DNA of 64,000 nt, taken from positions 35,229,810 to 35,293,809 of the forward strand of contig CM037593.1 in the NCBI GenBank assembly GCA_021018995.1. Reading direction: 5' to 3'. The notes under the pieces were generated by a model that was given only the letters and a program-made list of their open reading frames with translations, was not told where the DNA came from and did no database searches. The stretch comes from Chloranthus sessilifolius. Its lineage: Eukaryota > Streptophyta > Magnoliopsida > Chloranthales > Chloranthaceae. A program made the position numbers and the translations under genes. Below are positions 25,101-36,973 of the stretch, piece after piece. The stretch's first letter is position 1. Every line of letters begins with the position of its first letter.

Positions 25101-27294
25101 ACCCAGCTTTAAGATTGAGGCGATGCACCTTAGTGATCCGATTCTTGATCAATGAAGAGGTCGGACACTTAAACTCAGCTTCGGAGGCAACCCGGTGTGT
25201 TTTATTTAGGAGTTGGACAGTTTAGTTTAGGATTTAGGATTTATTTCTCTTTCGTATGTTTAGTTCTAGTATATGAGTTCTAGTTTAGTTAAGGTTATTT
25301 TTAATTTCCAAATTAGTGTAGCCACATTACCTTCAATCTATTTTTGGTCATGTTCTAATTTCATGCCCATATTCTCTGCACCTGATCTTTGTGTTGAGGT
25401 ACTTTTCAACAGGTTTGGGGGTACCTACTTATTTCAAACAATGAGGACATTGTCATTTTGAGGTTTGGGGGTATGTATGATTATCTATCTTTCATCACTT
25501 ATTTTGATTTTCTTTGAAAAAAAAAAAAAATTTTTGGAACCATCATACATCATTTACTTTGCAATAGTTTTCAAACTTTAGTTGATGATGCATGTGAATT
25601 TAATTTTGAGAATATTGATGTCATATTTTGAATACTTGTATCTAGGATGATGAAGCTTAATGTGATAATTTGTGGATGACTCTGAAATTCATGCTTAGAA
25701 TTTTTGCACTTATACCAAGCTAAGACTTAGAAATCGATGAACTATTTTGAACGTTGAATCTTAGGTTCTTAGTGGAGACTAAACCCGATAGCTTTAGAGC
25801 TAATTTCCGTCATTGATGAGTGAATATATAAACTCGGAGTTTTCTTTGAATCTAATTATTTTGCATAATCTCACATTTTATTTTGGCTTGTGACTTTGCA
25901 TGATATCAAATTCATATTATTGTGTTAGAGCGTCTTGTATATCTACTCAAGACAAATAGGCAAGGTTACCATCTTTTAAGGAAATGATTGAAGGCCATCT
26001 TTGCCTGCTTGTGCTTAAAATGCCCCACCTCATATAAATTTATCCTTCTAGTACTTTGAGCCTATAGAAAAATTTACCTTATACATTCTTTGATAAGCCA
26101 CGTTAACTTTAACCCTTCACAATTTACGAAAATTTAGCTTTACCCTTCTTATTTCGAGAAATTAGAACGAGGGATGAAAATGAGCGAAAAGAGAGTAAGT
26201 GGAGATAATGAGTTATGGTGTTCTTGAGAGTGTATGGCAAATATAAAAAGAAAAAAAGCGGAGAGAAAAAGAAAAAAAAAAAAAAAAGCAATGAAAAATC
26301 AGGTGCTTCAAGAAAAGGTAATTCAAAAGAGAAGAAAGAATGAGAAAAGAAAAATAGTGAACAGAAAAAAAAAATGGTGAGAAATTAGAAAAGAAAAAAA
26401 ACGAAAAGAAGAGAAATAAAAAAAAACATAAATAAAAAAACTCAGAAGTTAGTTGCCTTTCCAATTTCTGAGAAATTTTGAATCAGAATTCCCTTTCTTT
26501 GTTACCCTTAACTGAGCTCCATTACAACCCTACAAAAGCCCTTCATGATCCGATCTTGCATTGGTAACTGTCTTGTGGAGAGTCAATATATAATACATGT
26601 GACAGTTGAAATGACATGCATAGGATCTACAAGTAGCTGTTCTTATCAGATTTATTTTTGTACATTGATTGCATCGTGTTACATTTATCATGTGAGACCT
26701 TTTTATTTGCTTTGTATTGATCTCTCACATGTGTGCGAAAAGTTACCAATCATCGGAGTGATTTTATTTTGAGAGTATACCTATAGTGAGGATTCAGTCA
26801 AGAGAACAGAACCGATGATTTCCCGTTAGGACTAGTTCTGCGATCCATGAATCTTGGTTTTGGTATGCACACACTACACGTTTAAGCATGAATGGATGAG
26901 TTATCTAACGATTTGGAGCATTAGACTAATTTGAATGGATATTGGTATGATTAGTGTAACATTGTTATTTAAAATTGAGAATTTGCATGTTGAATTGATT
27001 ATTGATTTTGAGCTTTGAAGTTAAATATATGTTATAAAAATCAGATTTTGAAAACTCAATTTTACCGATGGTTTGAAATTTATGGAAGTTTGTGGGTAAC
27101 TTCACTGCAAACCCTCAGGAGACACAACTCCTCCACTAGGGATCACCTAGGGGTTTAAAGGCTTGTTGCACATGCTAAGTGCAATCGTGTTCCCTACGAA
27201 AGTGGCATTTAAATTTTAGGATGTTAGTTTGATTTGCTTTATATTTCTATCATTCTCTTTGCTCGAGGACTAGCAAAGTGTAGGTTTGGGGGTG
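25100..27294 (+). other. 3' region and polypurine tract of the nested Athila-like element
   Basis: No gene is seen. AGGTTTGGGGGT occurs at 25411, 25461 and 27282; the last directly precedes the 3' LTR and should be the polypurine tract that primes plus-strand synthesis. A purine-rich tract spans about 26215-26450. Confidence 0.6.
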
Positions 27295-28713
27295 TGATGA
27301 GTAGTGAAATATGATGATATTTCACCCCTAAATACCTATATTTAGCCGTCCGATGAAGGCTATCTGATGAGATTTGCTAGATTTGAAGTGTTTCAGGTAA
27401 ATACAGACCAAGTTTCTAAAACAGCCCAAGAATCCCGAAAATAATGTCAAAACACTGCTATTTTGGGTCATTGAGAACTTAGTGCGACTTGCAGCTCAAT
27501 TTGGACCTTCAAGACGTCAGATTCAGGAAATTGCTAAAACACAAAAGTTGTAGAGCTCGTCGTCAGCTTTCCAACGCTTCAAGAATCACCTCAATCCGAG
27601 TTCGGTACAGAAAATTATGAGCAAAATACCGAGGCAGTATCTGATGCAAAGCTAGGCGGGAATTCACGAAAATTACTCTTAGATGTCAATCGAGAGAGGT
27701 ATTAGGGTTAGTCTATTATAAAAAAGGAAGCCACGAGTTTCTTAGGGGATTATTATTTTCTGCAATTCGAATATTATTCATTCTTTCTTTTTGGTTTTTA
27801 GGGCTCTTCTCTTTGGGGGAATATCTTCTTCATCTTTTCAAGTCTTCTCCTCTCCTTCTCCTAGGGTTTATTCAGGGTAGATTGTACCTAGGATTTGCAT
27901 TATTTTTCTCTGAGAAATTCATAGATTGTATTTAGGAAAACAATTGCAAATATCTTTTGGAAGAAATAAAGAGGAATGACTTTGAAAGAAAAAGGAGATC
28001 AAACACCAAAGATGAGCCTAAATCAAGAGATCGGGGAAGATGCGATCCCGGATAAGTACCTATGTTTATGATTAATACCAGTCTATTATTGTTATCATGG
28101 AATCGTTTTGCTCAAAGTTTGTGTGATTGAAAATATTTTAAATGCTTTGTTATGACTGTTGATTGCGCGTATCATGGGCCAGTAATCGCTAGATCTGGAC
28201 CTGCAGGTTGATCTAGGCTGTAGTCCCATTATCTGTTGATTGTCTTGATCTAAATATCATCAGCTACGCTATGCTCTTTACATGCCTCCTACCGCAATGT
28301 TAATCGAGTCATTGTTTTTAGATAGGGTATGCCGGATTGATGATCATATTTTATTTCAAGTCATTTTTCTAGATGAATGATGGTGTGAATGATGATTTAA
28401 TGAAACTGTGGGTTTTAATGATAGAAAAGGGGTACGAATCTGGGGTAGCATATTCCTTGATCTCATTTTAATATTGTTCGTAGATTTATCAGTAATTAAT
28501 TGTTTAGATTAATTTATTTTTCTGCATTTAGGAAAAGTGCGTTAAGTTTTTGGTAAAATTGAATCTGCCCTTTGGTACTTCCTTAGGGACGTTTTTAAAA
28601 TCTCTAAAAGAATTAATTAAAAATTCACGTTTCCCTGTGGGTTCGACACCCCTGTTCTTGCCATACTGCAATAGATCTTGTGCACTTGCAAGGGTTACAT
28701 TCTAAATCGATCA
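27295..28713 (+). repeat. 3' LTR of the nested Athila-like element
   Basis: 1419 bp, same ends, hairpin and TATA box as the 5' LTR. It is slightly longer because of small length differences spread mainly over its second half. Confidence 0.95.
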
Positions 28714-28718
28714 TAGGT
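28714..28718. repeat. Right target site duplication TAGGT
   Basis: TAGGT immediately follows the CA end of the 3' LTR and pairs with 17360-17364. Confidence 0.9.
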
Positions 28719-29893
28719 CAAAGGTTCGCCTTGGATCCATGGATCCTACTTCAAAGAAGGAGCAACGGTGTCAGTCCTGGTCAAACAGTCAATGTTTCGA
28801 TTGGGTCAACTCCACTGCTAAATCTTTTGAGCGATGAGCGCTCTGTTTTGGAGTCATGTGAACTTGAGTTGTCTTAAGCTTCAGATTCTCCGTTGAAAAA
28901 GGTCAATCGTTGGTTGAGACTAACCTGTTGAGAATGAGATTATGTGTCAATCAAACTATGTGCAATCATCCATTCAGAAGGGTTCATTTCTCTTTTATTT
29001 TCTGCAGGCTTAAAACCTGTATGGACAGCGGTATCTCTATAAAGTGTACACCATGCATCTGGGTATCCATATGATGGTCGTTTGTCCCCGTAAATTGTAC
29101 CCGAGCGGGTCCGGGTCGGGGCTTCCATCACCTTTGCTGTTGCTTATTGCTCCTAATGGGTGCATGATTATGCATAGTTAATTGCTGATTATGATCATTA
29201 TCAACAGAGGCCAGGATTAGATGTCCCCTTTTGGGAGGTGCCTAATGTTTGGCTGGATCTGTTCAGGGAAGTTGAAACTGGATACTCTGGGTCATGAGGA
29301 TCTGGGGCATGTTTTGAAAAATGGCATGCACCCCTAAAAAGCGTTGTGACATCCATTCACTTCGCTCAAGTGGTCATGCTAGATAAACTTTGGGATTGAT
29401 GGGTTCGCCCAAAGATCTCGAACCCTGCTTTCTGCAGGGGCACCCGCGAATTATCCAATGAGGTCATCAAATGCCTTGTAGGATTGGACGCAAACTGTGG
29501 AGCCTTGCGTATGTTTACTTCGCGCCTATCTTTGAATGTGGGTCGATCGCCCCTCCTACTTACGATACTATTGAATTCGGAATAAATATTAAACATCAAA
29601 TACCTTCAAAATCATCTCGAGAAGTGAACGTCTTTCCCGACTGTAGGGAGTTCGCAACTCATGCCACCTTGGTTATGTCCAGTAATGTCGCTAAGCGCTT
29701 GGGAACCGATGACCTCGAGAAACGAATGATTAGCCTAGCACTCCAGGACTTTCGTTTTCTCACCGTGTTACTCACTTGATGTTTGAAGTTCGTTCTGAAT
29801 ACAGCGGACCCGTCAGTATTGCCTTGGGCCTCTTCAGATGTCTCTTTTCTTTGGCATACGATCACCAGTGATCAGATACCAAAGAGGGGCATC
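28719..29893 (+). other. 3' untranslated region of the Tat element, second part
   Basis: Continuation of the host Tat element after the nested insertion, with no gene. It ends in a purine-rich stretch (AAAGAGGGGCATC) just before the LTR start, the expected polypurine tract position. Confidence 0.65.
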
Positions 29894-30280
29894 TGTAGAC
29901 ACCCAAATTTGGCCCAAGGCCCAATCGAAACACCTTTCGAGAGAGGTGCAATTTTGAGATTTTGATGGCATGTATGGAACCCTTAGGAATCACCCCAAAC
30001 CCTTAGGAATCACCCTAGATCCCTTAGAAACCTACCCCAAACCTTTAGAAACCAATCCCGACCCTTAGAACCCATTCCGAACCCTAAACCTAACCTTCTC
30101 GGGTAATGGATGAAGAGTGGTGCACCAGGACTGGCTAAGGTCTTCTACTAATATCAAATCATATACCATTGGAAAGAGGACTTCTCCATCTTTCCAACGA
30201 GCTAAGAATTGCCTCAATCACAGTTGTATATCAAAAGTTACCGTGATTCGAATATCGGGTAGAATTTCAGGATTTTTGCC

Positions 30281-30503
30281 TAGCGCAACTAATAGTTGCG
30301 CTGCGCTAAGCCATTTTCCCCCTTGATTTGCCTGGCGCGACTAATAGTTGCGCCGGGTCTTTTTCCCCCAGAAATGGCCTGGTGCAACTAATAGTTGCGC
30401 CAAGTATAAATGGGTCCCCCCACCCCTCGCGAAGCCAACTTCCAGGGTACTGTACACTACTATTTTACTGTACATTTACCTGGCGTAACTAATAGTTGCG
30501 CCA
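30281..30503. repeat. Cluster of four GCGCAACTAATAGTTGCGC palindromes in the Tat LTR
   Basis: Near-perfect palindromes of 19-24 bp at about 30281-30302, 30333-30355, 30379-30402 and 30481-30503. Each is a variant of GGCGCAACTAATAGTTGCGCC with a TAAT-type centre. They lie 280-500 bp upstream of the TATA box. Confidence 0.9.
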
Positions 30504-30784
30504 GGCATATGAACAGTAACATTAGGTTTTTGCCTCAAAATTTGAGATTGGAGTTTGACTTATTGACCATCTTGATCTTTGGGGTGTGTTTTGCTAATTC
30601 TGTTACACCCTTTTAGTGCCTATTTGCAACCCTCCAAGTGGCTTAAGGCCTCACCCCATCATCCACCATTAGAACCACCTTCACATCTTTCTACGCTCTC
30701 AAAATCCTAGGAAACTTTAGATTTGAGATTACCTAATTGCTAACTCCAATTAGCATCTAAGTAGCCTCCTAATCCACCCTTTTC

Positions 30785-30796
30785 CTATAAATAGAG
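30785..30796 (+). promoter_or_regulatory. TATA box of the Tat 3' LTR
   Basis: CTATAAATAGAG followed by a C-rich stretch and a pyrimidine/purine leader, about 890 bp into the LTR. Confidence 0.6.
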
Positions 30797-31515
30797 CCCC
30801 CCTCCCCTTGGTTTAAGGGTTGAGAATTTTGCTTAAGAGAGAAAGAGCTCTAAGTGAGAAATTCTTCCTCCCTTTTGTACACTATTTTCATCCAAATTCC
30901 ATAATTCCAAAACCTCATTTCAAGCTTGTTCTTGCATCCAAAACCCTTAGCCTAGGTGTGTGTGATCCCCTAGCCTCCATCCCCTACCTCTTAGCTTTAA
31001 GTCCTAAGAGTTAGAACCCCATTTTTCACCATACAAAGCCTTCAAGAGCTCATCAAAGCAAGCCACGCAAGGCTCCTCTACGGTGCTACAAGGGCCCGAG
31101 GGCTCCGACTCTCCCCTTTCTTCTCCTATCTCTTTCTAGCTCCCTCCATCCTCTCATTTTTGCCGTTACGCCGCCGAATTTTCAGTAGGAACGGAGGGGC
31201 ACAAATAGGATTGGAGGCCCATTTGGGTAAGAGGGAACCATTTTCTTGTCTTTTACATCATTTTATTTTTGGCCATTAGTAGAGATCGCGTTAAGTGGGT
31301 TAATCGGGTACCTAACACCTTCCCAATCGATAACCGAAGCCCCTACCCAAGATCCTTTGGGGTGGACCGGATTCAGAGTCATATTTTTAGCACTTAGGTG
31401 CTCATAAAAATGAACTAGGTATCCCGGGATACCGAAAGCTCCGGGTGGCGACTCTATATTTTTATAAGAGAGCGCATCGTCGTGACGGGACCATCACGGA
31501 TCCCACGGTTGCACA

Positions 31516-32430
31516 CAAGTTACATCAACAGTTTTTCTCAAAAGTACTAGACTTAAAACAAGAAAAAATGAAATCGAAAGATCCTGTTAAAACTAAAAGT
31601 GAAAGTGCTGGTAGCTCTATAGAAAAAATGAGTTCAAACTATCAGCTTGATGATCGCTCTTGGGTCTTCCTCGTCCAACTCATCTAGCTTTGGCTGGGTG
31701 GCTGTTGACCATAAGCGATGAAGCTTAATAAAGCCTTAGTTAATTTTATAATGGATTTTCAGTACAAGTAGTGTAAGAGAATTTCATAAGTGCAAGTTTA
31801 AGTACGATTTCCAACAATTGTGATTGCATAGAAATAAGCAAGATCAGACTAACGTTAAGCATAAATTCTAAGTATGATGACATTAAACAAATTCTATCTA
31901 GCATGAGGATAAGCACTCACAGTAAGAATAACAATTCATGATGTGTTAAAGCAAGGAAATATTGATATTTACAACTAAAGCATAGAAATATTATTCTATA
32001 GGTTACCGTTACAACATCGACTGACAAAAGACTTACAATTATAACATTAGCATGCACAAAGTTTACAAGGTACAATAAGATTTTCTAAATTGATTAAGTG
32101 TGATTTTTGGGTATTTTGATATCATGTGCTTATCATTAAATTTATAATTTATGAGTTAATTATTAGTGTCTTTTAATTAATTTGGTGTCGATACTAGAAC
32201 ACTAACCATGATCCAAGATTCAAGATTCAAGATGTCAATATTTGCGAGAACAAAGGCTGACACTCTCCACCATTTAATCAATCCAGACAAGGATCAATGA
32301 CCATATTAGTCTAATTAGACCCAATCCCCAGCTGACATTTCAATAACTCCTTCGAGTACGAGGTGCTCACACGAGCCTGTTCGTGAGAACAACGATCAGC
32401 CATATGAGATTTCAAGTTCAAGAGAGTATC
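31516..32430. other. Gene-free AT-rich DNA after the Tat LTR
   Basis: No coding region, RNA gene or clear repeat boundary is seen. The sequence is AT-rich and unassigned. Confidence 0.5.
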
Positions 32431-32780
32431 ATCTTTTCACTTTCGAGATTTCAAGATTCGTTCTCAAGTAATTAATATTCAAGATTCAATATATTTAGGA
32501 TTTTCATATTCAAGTCCAGCATTCAAGTATACTTCTTTCTAGAAGTTCAAGTTCAAGTTCCCATTTCGGGTTCAAGATTCAAGCATTCAAGTTCCCATTT
32601 CAGGTTCAAGATTCAAGTATTCAAGTTTAAGTTCAAGTGACATGTTCAAGTACAAGTTAAAGTTCAAGTTCAAGTGACATGCTCAAGTTCAAGTTCAAGT
32701 TCAAATATGAGTTTCAATACAAGTTCAAGATCAAGTACAAGTTCAAGTTCAAGTTCGAGTTCAAGTTCAAGCATGTCACT
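32430..32780. repeat. Degenerate (CAAGTT)n hexanucleotide repeat
   Basis: Repeated CAAGTTCAAGTT words are interrupted by CATTTCGGG and GTGACATG segments. The phrase TTCCCATTTC[G/A]GGTTCAAGATTCAAG occurs twice, near 32558 and 32592. The apparent FKFKFK reading is a by-product of the repeat. Confidence 0.85.
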
Positions 32781-35700
32781 TGCTCATATCTATCAATCTG
32801 TTTCATCAATCATACATTTCAAGCGGTTCATTCAAAAATAGAAGTCAAGGTTGAGTTTTCAAGTTCCATGAATTGATCCTAAGAGGGATCGTGACCGTTG
32901 ACACTTAGACTAAGTGTTACCCCAGTTTAGATTCCAATAAGGACTTGTGTTTATTGTTGTCGATGAAAAAGGTTTGATCATCACTAATCAAAGTTTAAGG
33001 CATCGGGGTGCCTGCTTCTAATAATCCTATGGATTTATTTGAGTTACGTCAACTGATTGATCACTCATTGATGGACTAATATTTCTTACTCCTAAAGAGG
33101 TATCCTATTGCTTCGATAGCTTTCTCATTTGAGCATTGTAAGGCTCATTAGAGAGTCAAGGGAGTATTTGCTTCTTCTATCTATTTGAGTCAAGGGAGTA
33201 TTGTAAGACTCATTCGGTCTTGGGTCAAATGGGTCAGGTCTTATTCAATTTATTTTTGAGATTGGGCCTCAAGGCCAATCACTGGTCCATATCAGGTCTT
33301 CTGGTCGGGTATTTGGACTTAGATGGGTCCGATCCTATAGGTTCAAGGTCCATGGGTTAAGAAATGACCCATGTGTTGGGTCTTTAATAGATCCAACTCT
33401 AGGTATACGGGTCTTTTCAAGGTCCGGGTTATTTTATGTTCATTCATTATGGGCCTCTATTATTTGCTTTTAAAATATTTTGGGCTGGGTTTATATCTTA
33501 AAAAATCATTTAAGACTCACCAGGTCGTGGGCCAGGTAGTCGAGTCTTAAAAAAATTCTATTTACTAATTACTTAATATTTGGGCCTTTGGGGTCATCTA
33601 TGGGTTTGGTCTAATGCCTCAGTTGACCGAGTCAATGTAAGTCCCATCACAGTTTGTTCTCACAGTAGCTACTGTGATCAGGTATTTACCAAGTGGTCAC
33701 GGGTTTCGGGGTAAAGTCATGGTTTTCAGTGAAATTATCGAATTGCATATTTTTTCTCAAGTGTGCCAAACACCTTGCAGTAAATCACTTGTCATGTTCA
33801 ACTCCAATCTAATTTTCGTATCCTACAAAATTTGGATGAAAAAGCATCAGTAATCACATCTTTCCCAGGTGGTGGCACTCAAAAATATGATCAGACATGA
33901 TCATGGTTGATAAATCACTGAGATCTATCCACGTTTATAAGGTTATTGGGCCAGATTTATTTGGCCTTAACGTAAGGTTTGTAAATCTTAGTGCCGATAT
34001 CAAAATCGGGCATTCAACAACCTTCTGAAAAGCTCAATGAGTTACCTATAATTTATTTTTATATTTAGGGGGTCAAAGGTCAAGGGATCGGGATGGTATC
34101 AGGACCATCCGATCAAAGGTCTGATCTAGTTACTGACTAGGTGCCATGATCTGCAGTTCTGCGTCACAATGCTCCAAATTTTCCAGCCGATAATCCTGAT
34201 AGAATTGTTGCGTGAAAATTTATCTAAGCCAAGGGAAAAGGTCAATATTTGACCTTGATTTATCTCAATTTTTTTAGAGAGGACTTGATTACGGAAATCA
34301 CAGCTCTTCGAGGGCTCTAATTTCTTACACAACAGGGCAACTTCATTGCCTTGTACTCCAAGTGTCGTAACTTTCAAACCGCGTGGAGTCTGGGTCTAAA
34401 ATTTTAACTAAGTATTGGGAACCGTTTACTCATTTATCTAAAGTTTTCAAGAATTTATTTCAATTTATTTTTCTCTCTGCTCTAAGAGCAAACTGCTGTG
34501 GGGGCTACATATTTGGGCCATCGATGGAGTCCATCTAGTGGTCTATCTCATGTCACATATTTTCAGGTCTTGGTCCGAGATGATTCCAGGTTAGTCCCAG
34601 ATCCATCGGGGTCTCATTTTGGGTCCATTCTATCGATTTAATCAGCACCAGTTGCTTGCCAGTATTACCCTATTCACCGGGTATCGATCTATCTAGAAAT
34701 TTCGGTTTGGCTTAGAGAGCCATCCGATTGAACCTAAATCTTCGGGCACGATAACATTTTTCAAATCCTCTTCTTTTCAAAGATCGGTTTTACGCAAACC
34801 AGGTTTTTCAAGATATTTTTCGATTAGTTTTCAAAAATTTAACCGATGCGCACTATAGCCTAAATTATCCAAAATTCAGGATTTCATCGCTAACCAATCG
34901 ATCACCGTTGATCATTCATGATCTACATTGGTCATGAGCTTCCGAAGTTAGGAAACTCATTTGACCATCAATCAACCAAAATGGTCAAACTTCCAATGAA
35001 AGACCATCTAATGGTTCTGATTAGTGTTTAACTACATAGAACCTATGCATAAAGATTTTCCTATACATGCATCTATCACCATTAAAATTTCTGTGATCAA
35101 GTCTAAGATTTCAAGCACTCAATTTAAAGATTTTACCATCTTATCCCAACTCATTAGTGGGTCAAGAATTCATGATCAGTATCACACAAGAAAACAAGTC
35201 TATGCATCTTAAACATGAAATTCAAGTAATTTCTAGCCACTACAAGATAGTCAATCATAACCATCCGATTCGACTATCATCAAGATCAGTAATTTAACAA
35301 AAATTTACTTAGATGAAATCACACAAAACACCATATGTTCCAGCTACTAATCATGCTAAAAAAATTAAATCTAATCCTATAGAAAATTAGCAAGATTGAA
35401 TACTATGTCACATGCAAACTATCAATAATTAAGCAATCTAGAGCCATACATTTTGATCATGATTAAACCAGTAAATATTGATAATAATTTTGAGAAATCA
35501 CATGAATATTTCATTTAAACCTTATCTAATATTAGGTCACAAATTTCATGAATACTCTATAACAGAAATAACATCAATCAACACTATACTACACATAGTA
35601 TTAACATGCATCTATGACCACTTGTTTGACCTAGAAATCCGTGGTCAAAATATTATTTTTCAAAGATCAAAATCACATATTATCATCATCTACAAGACAC

Positions 35701-35790
35701 ATAAATTCCAGCCATAAGGTCCCTTTATATAACATTAATAAGCTAGAAATTGAAAATTTATATAGACTAATGAAAATCGGTCGTTTTTTA
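32780..35790. other. Gene-free region, origin unresolved
   Basis: No coding potential is seen. Some stretches (33200-34800) have the moderately GC, GGTC-rich look of an old LTR, but I found no ends, duplication or protein trace. Confidence 0.4.
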
Positions 35791-35792
35791 CT

Positions 35793-36240
35793 AATCTAGA
35801 CCATTGGATGGCCTTGCATGATCATGTTGATCACATGCTTGGCATCCAATCATGCTGGTCAAACATATATTCCAGAGAATTTAAAATTTTCAAATCAAAA
35901 TCCAATCTATTTTACAAAACTTCAAGGAAAATCTAAGGAAATTCAAAATTTTTTTGGTCTTGACCTTGTAGACCAATCTAGACCATTGGATGACCTTGCA
36001 TAATCATGTAGATCAAATGCATGACATCCAATCATGCTGGTCTAAATGTATTCCAGAATTTATAAAAGTTTCGAATCAAAAATCTATTTTTTTATACCAA
36101 AAATTCAAAAAAAAATTCAAGTAAATTTTAGACTACATTGGTCTTGACATTATCGACCAATCTAGACCATTGGATAGCCTTGCATGATCATGTTGATTAC
36201 ATGCATGGCCTCCAATCTTGGTTGTCTAAACTATATAAAG
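35793..36240. repeat. Tandem repeat, about 183-bp period
   Basis: AATCTAGACCATTGGATG-like starts at 35793, 35975 and 36159 (spacing 182 and 184). Each is followed by CCTTGCATGATCATGTTGAT, ATCCAATCATGCTGGTC and AT-rich spacer. About 2.5 copies, diverged. Confidence 0.9.
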
Positions 36241-36628
36241 AAATCCAGAACTTAAAGTTCTAAAACAACCCATAAAACTTGAAATCTATAGCCCTAAACT
36301 CAAACTACTAGACTAGAAATTCCATACAAATTTTAATCAAGACAATACATTAGCTTAGCTTGGATTCTCTTACTTGCTGGTTTGACTCGATTTGAATGGT
36401 GCAAAGGGCCGGAATGAAGCTCAAGTTGATGGCTAGATTTATGGGGCAAATTCAAGGTATCAAGGGGGCTTCAATGGAGGTTTGAGAGAGAAGAAAAAGA
36501 TGGAAATGGTGAAATGAGAGAGTCCCCCCTAGGGAAATTCGATTTTTGCAAGGCTTGGGGAGACAAGGGCGGAAAATACATGCCATGTGTCTCAAGATTG
36601 CTTCCCTAAGTCTCTCTCCCCTCTTCCC

Positions 36629-36675
36629 AACACACACACACACACACACACACACTCTCTCTCTCTCTCTCTCTC
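36629..36675. repeat. (CA)n(CT)n compound microsatellite
   Basis: About 12 CA units run directly into about 11 CT units. Confidence 0.95.
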
Positions 36676-36937
36676 ATGGGGATAAAGGAGTGGACCCCAC
36701 TTGGGCTCCTCTCCACACTACACATCAAGTCTATTTTGTCTTTTGTGGTTCTCAAGGCCCTCAAAAATTGTGATTTTCAATTTGTCAAATAAATCTCTTG
36801 GTGCATGTGTGTGGGTGCATCTATCACCCTTGATTTCTCCAAGGTTTATCAATGGTGTAAAATGGGTCAAACTTTCGTCAAGTAGATTAACGGCTAGGAT
36901 TTGCTAGAGATTTGAGAAATTCTAATTTCTAATTAGC

Positions 36938-36941
<4 letters not shown>

Positions 36942-36971
<30 letters not shown>
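36942..36971. repeat. (TA)n microsatellite
   Basis: About 15 TA units, flanked on both sides by related GCAAAATTATAT words. Confidence 0.95.

Positions 36972-36973
<2 letters not shown>

Larger units (their letters stand above)
17365..28713 (+). mobile_element. Complete Athila-like Ty3/gypsy retrotransposon, nested in the Tat element
   Basis: Two LTRs (17365-18729 and 27295-28713) share start TGATGAGTAG and end TAAATCGATCA and flank about 8.6 kb of internal DNA. The 5-bp duplication TAGGT brackets the element. Internal order is leader, gag, protease, RT, RNase H, integrase, long 3' region and purine-rich tract. Over the first 430 bp the LTRs differ by only about three substitutions, so insertion looks recent. 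The coding region is nevertheless broken in many places (more than ten). Confidence 0.95.
9758..31515 (+). mobile_element. Tat-lineage Ty3/gypsy retrotransposon, 5'-truncated in window and split by a nested element
   Basis: Parts in order: gag-like proline-rich segment, protease, G-patch, RT plus RNase H, a second archaeal-type RNase H, integrase, a long 3' untranslated region and a 3' LTR (29894-31515). The extra RNase H between the pol RNase H and integrase is the hallmark of the Tat clade (Ogre, Retand, Tat). The LTR begins TGTAGACACCCAAATTTGG. The 5' LTR is missing from the window because minus-strand LTR material abuts at 9757. The Athila-like element occupies 17365-28713. Several breaks; not intact. 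Confidence 0.85.
29894..31515 (+). repeat. 3' LTR of the Tat element
   Basis: The LTR starts TGTAGACACCCAAATTTGG and ends near GGTTGCACA (about 1622 bp). The same start and similar interior occur in the LTR at 60045-63728. It contains four short palindromes in U3 and a TATA box at 30785-30796. Confidence 0.85.

Noticed and set aside
32679-32876. Open frame with FKFKFKYEFQYKFK
   Set aside because: By-product of the (CAAGTT)n repeat.
34495-34530. TGTGGGGGCTACA as a possible LTR start after a polypurine tract
   Set aside because: No second copy, target duplication or coding region nearby supports it.
36452-36655. Open frame starting MCVCVCVCV
   Set aside because: By-product of the CA/CT microsatellite.
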